Positions 1 through 8,215 of a stretch of DNA of 64,000 bases are shown one piece after another. Within the stretch, counting starts at the first letter, position 1; the number at the start of each line of letters is the position of its first letter. The stretch is from NCBI RefSeq assembly GCF_001579845.1, contig NZ_CP007440.1, positions 744,001 to 808,000 of the forward strand, in the 5' to 3' direction. The translations under genes were made by a program, and so were the position numbers. A model generated the notes under the pieces. It was not told the origin of the DNA, did no database searches, and worked only from the letters and a program-made list of their open reading frames with translations. The DNA is from Rhodoplanes sp. Z2-YC6860 (GTDB taxonomy: Bacteria; Pseudomonadota; Alphaproteobacteria; Rhizobiales; Xanthobacteraceae).

Positions 1-218
1 TCGGCAAAGGCCGCGACCGTCTTGGCATCGTCCGGGTTGAAGAACGCACCGCGCGTGTCGCCAACCGTCGTGGCATGAGGGGGCGCTGCGCCTGCAGCGG
101 GATTCTGGTCCGGTGTTTTCTCTTGAGCGGCAGCTTCAGACGCGAGACCTGCGGCCGCCCCGGCTCCAGCCACCGCGCCAATCAAAAAGGCGCGGCGAGC
201 TTCATCATGGCTCGTCAT
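1..218 (-). CDS. Tat-exported gluconate 2-dehydrogenase subunit 3-like protein (partial)
   Basis: Only the first 72 or so residues lie in the window; the gene runs off the left edge. The start at 218 has a GGAG ribosome site ten bases upstream. The N-terminus reads MTSHDEARRAFLIGAVAGAG, a twin-arginine-type signal with a hydrophobic Ala/Gly stretch, then a low-complexity linker and GAFFNPDDAKTVAAFA. That last segment resembles the start of the gluconate 2-dehydrogenase gamma-subunit (subunit 3) family, small periplasmic partners of membrane-bound GMC-type sugar dehydrogenases. If so, the catalytic and cytochrome subunits should follow outside the window. The assignment rests on a short segment and is moderate; Tat export is the firmer part. 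Confidence 0.5.
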   Translation of the reverse strand, partial: MTSHDEARRAFLIGAVAGAGAAAGLASEAAAQEKTPDQNPAAGAAPPHATTVGDTRGAFFNPDDAKTVAAFA

Positions 219-341
219 GCGTTTCTCCCCAGCGGCATCGAATTTGTTGTGCGGACTGACGCCGCATTGGTGCCTGCTGAAGGGAATACTGACTCTTTGC
301 CACTCACGCGGCAAGGCGTGCCGCGGACGTGCGGTGCCGGG

Positions 342-1559
342 CTACTCCGCCGCGGGGCGCAGCTGTCGCAACGGCGACGGCGTCAACACCGGCGCATACG
401 CATCGAGGATTTCGCGGCGGTCGCGGCTGCGCGGCGGATAGATGCGGACGCGGTTGATGGTTTGCTTGGTTTTCTTGGCCTCTGCTCCGGCAATGGCAAG
501 ACGGCGGTCCCAGCCCTCGGTGTAGAGCGCCCCCCACGGTCCGAGATCGAGGCAGGTCACATAGTGTTCGATCCGCAGCGGGAGCATCTCAAGGCCGAGC
601 AGATCAGCCGCCGCGTTGTTGCCGGCCCATCGGCCCATCGGCCGGCCGTGCTGGCACGACATCACGGAGGCGTGCGTGCCGTCGATCAGAGCTGCAGCGA
701 TGTCGCCTGCCGCGAACACGCCGGCGACGCTCTTGACCCGCATGTATTCGTCGACCGGCAACCGGCCGAACCGGTCGCGCTCGACAGGCAGCATTGTCGC
801 GAGCGGGCTTGCATGCACGCCGGCGGTCCACACAAGGGTTTCCGTCGCGATGCGCTCGCCACCGGAAAGTGTGATGCCGCTGGCATCGACCGATTCGAGT
901 CTGACGCCGGTGCGCGTCTCGATTCCGAGATGACGCAACGCCTCTTCTATCACCGGCCGGGCCTCGTCTCCCATATTCGAGCCGATATGCGGGAGCGCAT
1001 CGGCAATAATGACGCGGCCGCTGCGGATGCCGGCTCGTGCCAGCTTCTCCGGCATTTCGCAGGCGGCTTCGATGCCGGTCAGTCCGGCGCCTGCGACCAC
1101 AATGGTGTCACGACCCGGTGAGGCAGGCCGACGTCCCAGGCCGGCGATGTGCTGGTTCAGCCGCTCGCCCTCCTGATAACTGTCGACGTTGAATGCGTGG
1201 CTCGCGAGGCCGGGAATGTTCGGCATGTTGAGCTGGCTGCCGGCGGCGAGCACGAGCCGATCGTAAGAGAGCATCCGGCCCGATCCAATGCGGACCACGC
1301 GAGCGCCGGCGTCGATCGCCGTGACCTCTCCGATTACGAGCTCGACCCCGATGGGTTCAAGGACATCAGCGAGCGCAACGCGCGTGTCGCTCAGGTCCTG
1401 CTCATACCCGCGCACGCGGATGAAGTTCCAGGGGTCACGGTTGACCAGCGTGATCTTGACGTCCGCAGACGCGTCTCCGGCCTCATCGAGACGTCGCGCC
1501 GCCGCAACAGCGGCCGCCAGTCCGGCAAACCCACCGCCGATGACAACGATCTGCTTCAT
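342..1559 (-). CDS. NAD(P)/FAD-dependent oxidoreductase, NDH-2-like
   Basis: About 405 residues. The start at 1559 (MKQIVVIGGGFAGLAAAVAA) is chosen over the longer frame because it begins at the Rossmann strand and has AAGGAG upstream. A first GxGxxG FAD-binding motif lies at residues 6-12, a second dinucleotide-binding motif (VVAGAGLTGIEAA) near the middle, and the FAD-contacting GVFAAGDIA near residue 275. This is the pyridine nucleotide-disulfide oxidoreductase fold, closest to type II NADH dehydrogenases, which pass electrons from NADH to quinone without pumping protons. The C-terminus (YVTCLDLGPWGALYTEGWDR) is typical of small soluble NDH-2-like homologues; no membrane helix is evident. 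It lies about 115 bases downstream of the marR-like gene on the same strand and may be co-transcribed. The electron acceptor is unknown. Confidence 0.8.
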   Translation of the reverse strand: MKQIVVIGGGFAGLAAAVAAARRLDEAGDASADVKITLVNRDPWNFIRVRGYEQDLSDTRVALADVLEPIGVELVIGEVTAIDAGARVVRIGSGRMLSYDRLVLAAGSQLNMPNIPGLASHAFNVDSYQEGERLNQHIAGLGRRPASPGRDTIVVAGAGLTGIEAACEMPEKLARAGIRSGRVIIADALPHIGSNMGDEARPVIEEALRHLGIETRTGVRLESVDASGITLSGGERIATETLVWTAGVHASPLATMLPVERDRFGRLPVDEYMRVKSVAGVFAAGDIAAALIDGTHASVMSCQHGRPMGRWAGNNAAADLLGLEMLPLRIEHYVTCLDLGPWGALYTEGWDRRLAIAGAEAKKTKQTINRVRIYPPRSRDRREILDAYAPVLTPSPLRQLRPAAE

Positions 1560-1675
1560 GATCTTCTCCTTATTCGGGATATGCCCGAACACATGACGAG
1601 ACAGACCGGAGAAGTATGACACGCGGCCGAAATTTTTCGACGATTTGCAGCGTATGGCTACCTTCTCCGATGCGA

Positions 1676-2143
1676 CTAGCCAGCCGCCGCGCTCTGCAGC
1701 GGCGCCCGGCTGAGCTCATTGCCGGCAGCAATGGCCTTCCGTAGCAGGCGTACAAGCTCCTTGGCTTCCTTGTCCGACAGGCCGCGCAGCATGATGCGCT
1801 GAGCGGCTTCGACCGCCGGCGTGCTGCCGTTCAGGGTTCGCCGTCCCGCAGCCGTGATCGTCAGCTCGCGGGCGCGCCGGTCCCGGCTGCTTTCCTGGCG
1901 CGTGATCAGTCCTTTGGCGACCAGGCGGTCGACCACACCGGTGATGGTGGTGCGGTCATAGGCGATCAGTCCCGCCAGGGTGACCTGATCGATGCCGGGG
2001 TTGGCGTCGACCCCGGCCAGCGCCACGTACTGGACAGGGGTGAGGTCGTATCCGGCCGCCTCGACCTCGGCCAGGAACACCGCCACCGCGATCTGCTGGA
2101 AGCGGCGCGCCAGATGGCCGGGCATTTCGTTGGTCGCGTTCAC
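1676..2143 (-). CDS. MarR-family transcriptional regulator, MobR-like
   Basis: 155 residues, full length for MarR. The winged-helix core is visible: a recognition-helix segment DQVTLAGLIAYDRTTITGVV followed by a wing with the family signature SSRDRRARELTITAAGR. The start at 2143 is preceded by AAGGAG. It is divergent from the mobA-like hydroxylase gene, and a palindrome sits in the 72-base gap. In Comamonas testosteroni the MarR-type protein MobR represses mobA and is relieved by 3-hydroxybenzoate. The same arrangement here supports a matching role, with autoregulation likely from the shared operator. The ligand is inferred from the neighbour gene, not from the protein itself. Confidence 0.85.
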   Translation of the reverse strand: MNATNEMPGHLARRFQQIAVAVFLAEVEAAGYDLTPVQYVALAGVDANPGIDQVTLAGLIAYDRTTITGVVDRLVAKGLITRQESSRDRRARELTITAAGRRTLNGSTPAVEAAQRIMLRGLSDKEAKELVRLLRKAIAAGNELSRAPLQSAAAG

Positions 2144-2171
2144 CGGAATTCTCCTTAGAGGCCTACTTGAC

Positions 2172-2196
2172 CAGCATACTGATAATCAGCATACTG
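2172..2196. promoter_or_regulatory. Palindromic operator for the MarR-type regulator
   Basis: A 25-base near-perfect dyad centred on 2184, with 10 of 12 base pairs complementary. The inner arms are CTGAT and ATCAG around a single A. Because of internal symmetry it also reads as two direct copies of CAGCATACTGA, at 2172 and 2187. It ends 20 bases before the hydroxylase start codon and starts 29 bases before the regulator start codon, where a bound dimer could block both promoters. No clear -35/-10 could be assigned. Confidence 0.75.
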
Positions 2197-2215
2197 AGCA
2201 ATAGGGAGAACGACC

Positions 2216-4183
2216 ATGCAATTTCATCTCAATGGATTCGTGCCAGGCGACCCCGAGATAGCCGACCCGGCAGAGCGATATCCCGCTTCCGGCGCACAAG
2301 GTTCTGTCCCGGCAGAGGTTGATGTCCTGATCGTGGGCTGCGGTCCCGCAGGACTGACGCTTGCGACGCAGCTTTCTGCGTTTCCCGACATCAAGACCTG
2401 CATCGTCGAGCAGAAACCGGGCCGCATGCTGCGCGGTCAGGCGGACGGCGTTGCCTGCCGCACCGTGGAGATGTTTCACGCCTTCGGCTTCAGCGAGCGG
2501 GTGCTGAAGGAGGCCTGCTGGATCAACGAGACGACGTTCTGGAAGCCGGATGAGAAGCAGCCCGCGAACGTGGTCCGCAATGGCTGGATCAAGGACGTGG
2601 AAGAAGGCCTCTCGGAATTCCCGCATGTGGTGCTGAACCAGGCGCGCGTGCATGACTTCTATCTCGACACCATGCGCCGGTCCGCCTCGAAGCTCGAGCC
2701 GCACTACGCGCGGCGTCTCGTCTCGGTTCAGCCGGCGAAGGCGGAAGGGCAGAACGAGCCGCCGCGGGCGACCGTCACGCTCGAGCGGCTTGATCCCGGC
2801 CACGAAGGGCAGACCGAAACCGTCAAGGCGCGTTACGTGGTCGGCTGCGACGGTGCGCGCAGCAACGTCCGCACTTCGATCGGGCGTGAACTTCATGGCG
2901 ATTCCGCGAATCACGCCTGGGGCGTGATGGACGTGCTCGCGGTCACCGACTTCCCGGACATCCGCTGCAAGTGCCTGATCCAATCCGCGCACGAAGGCAA
3001 CATTCTGATCATCCCGCGCGAAGGCGGTTATCTCGCCCGCTTCTACGTCGAACTCACCAAGCTCGATTCCGGCGAGCGAGTCTCGAGCCGCAACATCACT
3101 CTGGAAGAGCTCATCGCCAAGGCGCAGCGGATCATGCATCCGTACAAGCTCGACGCGAAGGAAGTCCCGTGGTGGTCGGTCTATGAGATCGGCCAGCGCC
3201 TGACCGACAAATTCGACGACGTGCCGGAACAGGAGACCGCGACGCGGCTGCCGAGCGTGTTCATCGCCGGTGATGCCTGCCACACCCACAGTCCGAAGGC
3301 CGGGCAAGGGATGAACGTCTCCATGCAGGATGCCTTCAATCTCGGATGGAAACTTATTTCCGTGCTGCAAGGCCGGTGTCCGCCCACTCTGCTGCACACC
3401 TACTCGGCCGAGCGGCGCGCCATCGCCAAAGAGCTGATCGACTTCGATCGCGAATGGTCGGACATGCTCGCTTCGACGCATGGCGAGGGCAGTGGGGCGG
3501 ACCCCGCCACGACGCAGAGCTATTTCATCAAGCACGGTCGCTACACGGCCGGCACTGCGACGCATTACGGCCCGTCGCTTCTCACGGGCAGCGACAGCCA
3601 CCAACATCTCGCCAAAGGATTCGTGGTCGGGACGCGCTTCCATTCCGCACCCGTCATGCGTCTTGCGGATGCCAAGCCGGTCCAACTCGGCCACGTCGGC
3701 AAAGCGGATGGGCGATTCCGGATTTACGCCTTTGCCGGGACCGACGATCCCACCGCGTCCGGCTCCGCCCTCCATCGCTTGTGCGATTTTCTGAAGAACA
3801 GCCCGGATTCGCCGGTTCGGAAATACACGCGCGACGATGAAGACATCGACGCGGTGATCGACGTTCGCGCGGTATTCCAGCAAGCTCATCGCAAGCTTGC
3901 CATTGAGGCGATGCCTGCGCTTCTTCTGCCGCAAAAGGGACGCTACGGGCTTCACGACTACGAGAAGATGTTCTGCGCAGACAGCCGTGATGGTCACGAT
4001 ATCTTCGACATGCGCGTCATCGATCGGAAGGCCGGCTGCATGGTCGTGGTTCGACCGGATCAGTATGTCGCGCAGGTCCTGCCGCTGGATGGGTTCAAGG
4101 AGCTTGCTTCGTATTTCGACGGCTTCATGCTGCCACAGGCAAAAGGCGGTGCGCGTCGCGCTGCCGAAAATGCGGCGGCCTGA
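2216..4183 (+). CDS. mobA: 3-hydroxybenzoate 4-monooxygenase (FAD aromatic hydroxylase)
   Basis: 655 residues. The enzyme class hydroxylates 3-hydroxybenzoate to protocatechuate using FAD, NADPH and O2 in the cytoplasm, feeding ring cleavage. The N-terminus MQFHLNGFVPGDPEIADPA and the FAD motif VDVLIVGCGPAGLTLATQLS resemble Comamonas MobA closely from memory. Further motifs are the DG motif VVGCDGARSNVRTSIG and the GD motif VFIAGDACHTHSPKAGQGMN. The C-terminal third ends with VVVRPDQYVAQVLPLDGF, the thioredoxin-like domain of the phenol-hydroxylase/MobA branch. The start has GGGAGAA upstream. It is divergent from the MarR regulator with a palindrome between, and convergent with the next glycosyltransferase 17 bases downstream. 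No ring-cleavage genes follow, so protocatechuate must be processed elsewhere. A phenol 2-monooxygenase is the main alternative. Confidence 0.83.
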   Translation: MQFHLNGFVPGDPEIADPAERYPASGAQGSVPAEVDVLIVGCGPAGLTLATQLSAFPDIKTCIVEQKPGRMLRGQADGVACRTVEMFHAFGFSERVLKEACWINETTFWKPDEKQPANVVRNGWIKDVEEGLSEFPHVVLNQARVHDFYLDTMRRSASKLEPHYARRLVSVQPAKAEGQNEPPRATVTLERLDPGHEGQTETVKARYVVGCDGARSNVRTSIGRELHGDSANHAWGVMDVLAVTDFPDIRCKCLIQSAHEGNILIIPREGGYLARFYVELTKLDSGERVSSRNITLEELIAKAQRIMHPYKLDAKEVPWWSVYEIGQRLTDKFDDVPEQETATRLPSVFIAGDACHTHSPKAGQGMNVSMQDAFNLGWKLISVLQGRCPPTLLHTYSAERRAIAKELIDFDREWSDMLASTHGEGSGADPATTQSYFIKHGRYTAGTATHYGPSLLTGSDSHQHLAKGFVVGTRFHSAPVMRLADAKPVQLGHVGKADGRFRIYAFAGTDDPTASGSALHRLCDFLKNSPDSPVRKYTRDDEDIDAVIDVRAVFQQAHRKLAIEAMPALLLPQKGRYGLHDYEKMFCADSRDGHDIFDMRVIDRKAGCMVVVRPDQYVAQVLPLDGFKELASYFDGFMLPQAKGGARRAAENAAA

Positions 4184-4200
4184 ACGAAAGCGGTTTGTGC

Positions 4201-5337
4201 CTAGGGGAGCGGGTCCAACGCGAGCGGCTTGGCTGGAAGCATGTCGCTCAGCAAAAGCGCCTCGAACCGGTCGGCATATTCCGGCCAGGAGATGCCCTGC
4301 TGATATCTGAGCGCCGCTTCGTGCTGCCGGCGCCAGAGTTCATCGTCTGTCAACAGCGCCACCGCGGCGTCCGCAAAGCGGTCGGGATCGGCGTGATGGT
4401 AGCCGGTCAATCCGTCGAGCACGCGCTCCGGTACGGCTGCGACCGGAGCCACGACGGCCGGCAGGCCAAGAGCCTGCGCTTCTGCAACGGATAAGCAGAA
4501 CGCCTCGACCTTGTGCCCCAGATACAACATCACGCGAGATCGCCGCATCACTTCGATCAGCTCGGTCCGAGTCGCGGAACGATGGATTTGGACGGATGCT
4601 TTGACAGCGGGTGACAGGCCGGCGGGCAACAGGTCTCCTTCCCATTTCTGCCAGGCGTCTTCGCCCGCCTGCAGTCCGTTGTTGCCGTAGACGTCGAGCA
4701 CCGCATCCGGAACACGTGGCAGAATGGCGCGGGCCCATATCTCGACCAGGGCTCTGAGGTTCCGCTGCGGATTGGACGCGAACAGGGCTCGCCGGGGCGG
4801 CGGCGTCTCCAAATAAGGCCTGCCGCGCACGTCCTCCGGCAGGCCAAGCGGGATCACAGCATGCGGATTGCGGCGCGGGAGGGTGGGAGAATAGAGCTTG
4901 ACCTGATGCAGGCTCATGAGGACCGGTATCGGCCGATAGAGCCACATGCGCCACCAGCCATGCTTGTAGTGCTTGAGATGGTTGGGCTGCCACAAAACCC
5001 AGAGGGCGCGCCGCTTCGGCCTGCGAACGAAATTCAAGAGGCGAGGATGTTGGACCGCGATGTAGAGGTCGCAGGTCGCGGGCGCCGGCGATTTCAGGCT
5101 GCGCCAGCTGACGCCTTGCCATTCCGTCGGCCCGTCGCAGTTCGTGAAGACCGTAACATTGTGACCGCGCCGAGCGAGTTCACGCGACAGCCGGATCACC
5201 GACGATTCGGTGCCGCCCAACGGACGGGTTTCCAGATACCAGCCGTCGTAATGAGACGTCGTGTCGGCAATCACGATATCCGCGCCGGCAAATGGACCGT
5301 TGCGAGAGGATTCGTCTGATGGCCGATGGCTGCTCAT
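4201..5337 (-). CDS. Glycosyltransferase, GT4/GT1 superfamily
   Basis: About 378 residues from the ATG at 5337; a GTG at 5358 would add seven residues and neither start has a strong ribosome site. The fold is GT-B: an N-terminal acceptor half with GGTESSVIRLSRELARRGHN, the usual glycine-rich helix, and a C-terminal nucleotide-sugar half with EAFCLSVAEAQALGLPAVVA, the EX7E-type element of family 4. No signal peptide, so it acts on the cytoplasmic side of the membrane. It is the first of a group of glycan genes to 16.5 kb. Donor and acceptor cannot be read from sequence. Confidence 0.8.
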   Translation of the reverse strand: MSSHRPSDESSRNGPFAGADIVIADTTSHYDGWYLETRPLGGTESSVIRLSRELARRGHNVTVFTNCDGPTEWQGVSWRSLKSPAPATCDLYIAVQHPRLLNFVRRPKRRALWVLWQPNHLKHYKHGWWRMWLYRPIPVLMSLHQVKLYSPTLPRRNPHAVIPLGLPEDVRGRPYLETPPPRRALFASNPQRNLRALVEIWARAILPRVPDAVLDVYGNNGLQAGEDAWQKWEGDLLPAGLSPAVKASVQIHRSATRTELIEVMRRSRVMLYLGHKVEAFCLSVAEAQALGLPAVVAPVAAVPERVLDGLTGYHHADPDRFADAAVALLTDDELWRRQHEAALRYQQGISWPEYADRFEALLLSDMLPAKPLALDPLP

Positions 5338-5809
5338 GAATTCTGCTTTGTCAGGCACGGTATTGTCCCGGCCACAATTTCTACTGCTGGAACTTTTGCA
5401 ATGTGGGCCGCGAGGTTCGAGGGAAATGCGTCCGGGGCTGGCTTTTTCGGCTCCAATTCACGTTGCTGGCCTGGCAAATTCCCTGTTCGTAAGACGATCG
5501 TGCCGGGAGAGCCTGCGACTGTGAGCCGATCAGTATCGAGCCGGTTCGATCTTAGACCCAATGTCGCCCGCATGTCGCCGCGCCGCGGCCGCACTCTATT
5601 CAACAATCCCATTTCGGAATACAATGTGCTTCGGATCGAACATTGAATGTTCGAGGGGGGCTGCGTTGTCGGACAGCATTTCTTTTTCAAATGTTCGCTT
5701 GACCGCGTCGATCTCCGTCTCGTGCGTCTTGGGCCAGCCCCTACGTCGCCATCGCGACAATGCGGCGAACACGAAGTGCGCGGTTGATTAATAATCCGGC
5801 GGGCTGTCG
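5338..5809. other. 472-base intergenic stretch without a convincing gene
   Basis: The gap between the two divergent glycosyltransferase genes is less GC-rich than its flanks. Several short frames cross it, but none has a recognisable domain, a ribosome site, or codon use like the neighbours. It should hold the promoters for both flanking genes. The only distinct structure seen is the perfect palindrome at 5636-5654, listed separately. Confidence 0.6.
5636..5654. promoter_or_regulatory. Perfect 19-base palindrome, possible operator
   Basis: TCGAACATTGAATGTTCGA is a perfect inverted repeat around a central G at 5645. A further copy of one arm, AATGTTCG, occurs at 5690-5697. The site lies about 155 bases upstream of the WaaG-like gene. 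It has GAAC and GTTC boxes seven bases apart, but the orientation differs from the direct-repeat alphaproteobacterial LexA box, so SOS control is not claimed. Confidence 0.45.
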
Positions 5810-6985
5810 ATGCGCATCGCGCTAGCTATTGCGACCCTGTTTCCCGGAGGAGGGCTGCAACGCGATTGCATCGAGGTGGCGAAGCTGATCCGAAGTCATG
5901 GGCATCAGGTCGTCATCTATACGAGCCGTGCGCATGAGCATTCGCTCGCCAACGACATTCCGATTTTTCTGTTGCAAAATGCAGCGCACACCAATCACGG
6001 CCGGCAGCGTCGTTTCGCAACCGATTTCCTCGAGGAAACTGCCGGGCGTTACGATCTTACAGTCGGTTTCGACAAGCTTATGGGTCTGGACGTCATCTAT
6101 TGTGCGGATGCTTCAATGGCCTATCGCGTGTTGAACGCGCCGCTGCTGCGCCTTCTTCCGCGATACCGCACTTACGTCGAGCTCGAGAGCGCTTCTTTCG
6201 CGCACGGACGGCAAACCAAGATCATCCTGCTGAGCCAGAATCAGAATTGGGAATATCAGACGGCGTGGCGTACTGAATCCGAGCGCATTCTCGTGATCCC
6301 TCCCACGTTGACACTGACGCGCCGACAGCCCGGGCACCGGACCAACGGCTCTCGGGAAGCACTGCGCTCTTCGCTCGGCCTGCTCGACAGCGATTGGGTC
6401 TGGCTAACGGTGGGCGTACAGCCGGAAACCAAAGGGACCGATCGCGCGATCAAGGCGTTGACGTATTTTCCGGACGCAACGCTCCTGATCGCAGGCTTGA
6501 GCGAAACGAGCCGCGCTTCGGCCAGCTTGGCGGCGCGCGCCAGACGGCTGGGGCTTTCCCATCGCGTCAAATGGCTTGGCCACCGCGAGGACATATCCGA
6601 TTTGATGGCAGCCTCCGATCTGCTGGTGCACCCGGCGCGTTACGACACCACCGGAACCGTGATTCTCGAGGCGGTGGTCAATGGGCTTCCGGTGATCACC
6701 ACGGCGGCCTGTGGCTATGCGCGCCATGTCGATTTTGCGGGTGCAGGGGTCGTGGTCCCGGAGCCCTTCGATTTCCGGCTGTTCCGTTCTGCCCTGGAAC
6801 AGGGGCGAAATCCTGCCGCGGCGCGGGCGTGGTCGGAAGCCGGGGCCCAGTATGGAAAAAACCCGACGCTTTATCAGGGGCGGACGCGGGCAGCAGAGGC
6901 GATCATTCGCATTGGCCATGAGAAGTCGGGCGGGGCGGATCAGCCAATAGCTGATCTCGGACCGGCGGATGCCGCCACAAGCTGA
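5810..6985 (+). CDS. WaaG-like lipopolysaccharide core glycosyltransferase (GT4)
   Basis: 391 residues, GT-B fold. Several segments match the E. coli WaaG/RfaG pattern: FPGGGLQRDCIEVAK at the N-terminus, TNHGRQRRF near residue 61, VGFDKLMGLDVIYCAD near residue 86, and the C-terminal ITTAACGYARHVDF. WaaG adds the first outer-core glucose to heptose in LPS on the cytoplasmic face of the inner membrane. Matches in both halves make this the best-defined sugar enzyme of the cluster. The sugar added may differ in this organism. The N-terminus includes the expected first strand (MRIALAIATLFPGGG), supporting the start. Confidence 0.78.
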   Translation: MRIALAIATLFPGGGLQRDCIEVAKLIRSHGHQVVIYTSRAHEHSLANDIPIFLLQNAAHTNHGRQRRFATDFLEETAGRYDLTVGFDKLMGLDVIYCADASMAYRVLNAPLLRLLPRYRTYVELESASFAHGRQTKIILLSQNQNWEYQTAWRTESERILVIPPTLTLTRRQPGHRTNGSREALRSSLGLLDSDWVWLTVGVQPETKGTDRAIKALTYFPDATLLIAGLSETSRASASLAARARRLGLSHRVKWLGHREDISDLMAASDLLVHPARYDTTGTVILEAVVNGLPVITTAACGYARHVDFAGAGVVVPEPFDFRLFRSALEQGRNPAAARAWSEAGAQYGKNPTLYQGRTRAAEAIIRIGHEKSGGADQPIADLGPADAATS

Positions 6986-7022
6986 CCGGTGCCGCGGCTC
7001 GCATGCGATCCGGCGGTGCGTT

Positions 7023-8087
7023 TCAACTCGCGGGCAGCGAGGCGGCGAGAATGCCGTTGCAAAACGCATTGTCCACATGATGCGTTTGCACATGCTCGCG
7101 GCCGGCTGACGCGATCTCCTTCAGTCGCTGGCGGTCGTGCAAGGCGCGCTCGATCGCGTCAGCGAGACCGTCGCCCTCGGGCGCGTAGTAGATGGCGTGC
7201 CGCCCATCTTCAAGCGGCCGATGGCGTCGGATCGTGGGGTAGTTGATGACAGGGACAGTCAGGCACTGAGGCGCCTCGTAGTGCCTGTAGCAGTCCCAGC
7301 CCCGGCCGGACGGCGACCACGCCAGCCAGGCCCGGGACATGCGACGCAGGTACTCTTCGTGGTTCAGCCGGTCCGTGGCGATGTCGATGCGAAAGCCTTT
7401 CTTCGCCAGCTTTTGCAGTTGCTCGATGCCGTCGCGCCGCAGCGTCGAATTCGATTCGACATTGCCTGCGAAAAACACATCCATCGATTTCGCGGCAAAA
7501 ATTCCATCGGAATCGCCAAGATCGATCCTGCCGATCTGGAGCGATATGGGATGAAGCTTCGTCAGCCGCGACTGCCACTTCGGGCTGCTCCGCAGACGCG
7601 CCGTCGGCAGGTCGTGATGCGCCGTACCGTGGAGGCTGACCCACGCATCGACCGGAAGCTCCCGCTTGAAATAGAGCTTGGCACGATCGAGCAGAAAAAA
7701 ATTGCTGCGATCAATGGTGAAGTCATCGTGCATGTCGACGGCAATCACGGGAGTTTCGAACTCGAAGTACCGCAGAGCCCCGACGCCGAAACCTCGAGAG
7801 AACGCCGACAGCGGTTGCAGGGGAGTGTGTGCGAGCGCGCGCAGCCAGCATCGCGGATGCCATGCCGAGCGGGCATGAGGATAGACGACGACAAGGTCAT
7901 ATCGGCCGCGCCTCACGTCGCCCACGGCCTGCATCAACCGCCGAGGGGTGCAATCCTGGTAGTCGGACGCATTGAGGTGTGAGGGCGGCCGGTGGCCCGT
8001 CCAAAGCAGCGTCGTCGTGTCGGGGTGGGATTGCCGAAAGTACGAATGGTCGCCGATTTCAAGGATTCTCGCACCCGTATAGTTCAT
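7023..8087 (-). CDS. CgeB-like glycosyltransferase, paralogue of the adjacent divergent gene
   Basis: About 354 residues from ATG 8087 (MNYTGARILEIGDHSYFRQS). The frame is open further upstream, but this start matches the N-terminus of the neighbour (DPRILEIGQVPRMHHAYP). The C-terminal half carries RMSRAWLAWSPSGRGWDCYR and YEAPQCLTVPVINY, the pattern of the group-1 CgeB-like glycosyltransferase domain. Shared blocks with the neighbour include LYFKRELP, MDVFFAGNVESNSTLRRDGI and RPLEDGRHAIYY. The two are head-to-head paralogues that probably arose by duplication and inversion. Substrates are unknown; context suggests surface glycan assembly. Confidence 0.75.
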   Translation of the reverse strand: MNYTGARILEIGDHSYFRQSHPDTTTLLWTGHRPPSHLNASDYQDCTPRRLMQAVGDVRRGRYDLVVVYPHARSAWHPRCWLRALAHTPLQPLSAFSRGFGVGALRYFEFETPVIAVDMHDDFTIDRSNFFLLDRAKLYFKRELPVDAWVSLHGTAHHDLPTARLRSSPKWQSRLTKLHPISLQIGRIDLGDSDGIFAAKSMDVFFAGNVESNSTLRRDGIEQLQKLAKKGFRIDIATDRLNHEEYLRRMSRAWLAWSPSGRGWDCYRHYEAPQCLTVPVINYPTIRRHRPLEDGRHAIYYAPEGDGLADAIERALHDRQRLKEIASAGREHVQTHHVDNAFCNGILAASLPAS

Positions 8088-8215
8088 GACCGGTCTCGAA
8101 TGGGTGCCGAGCGGGCGAACTTCCGAACCGCGACACGAGCGAGATATCTTACTGCAATCCCGCCGAACTGCCATAAAGTCATTCGACGGACATTCCTCGG
8201 GGCGGATGCAAAAGC

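Noticed and set aside
75-1121. 348-residue plus-strand open frame opposite the flavoprotein gene
   Set aside because: Antisense to a gene with clear Rossmann motifs; no domain or ribosome site, typical high-GC shadow.
2186-3997. 603-residue minus-strand open frame
   Set aside because: Lies opposite the mobA-like gene, which has all hydroxylase motifs; the sequence is His/Arg-rich without domains.
5636-5654. LexA/SOS box
   Set aside because: Alphaproteobacterial boxes are direct GTTC-N7-GTTC repeats and Gram-positive boxes have four bases between the arms; this is GAAC-N7-GTTC.
5334-5791. Short frames in the 5.3-5.8 kb gap
   Set aside because: No ribosome site or domain, mutually overlapping in several frames, and broken by the palindrome.
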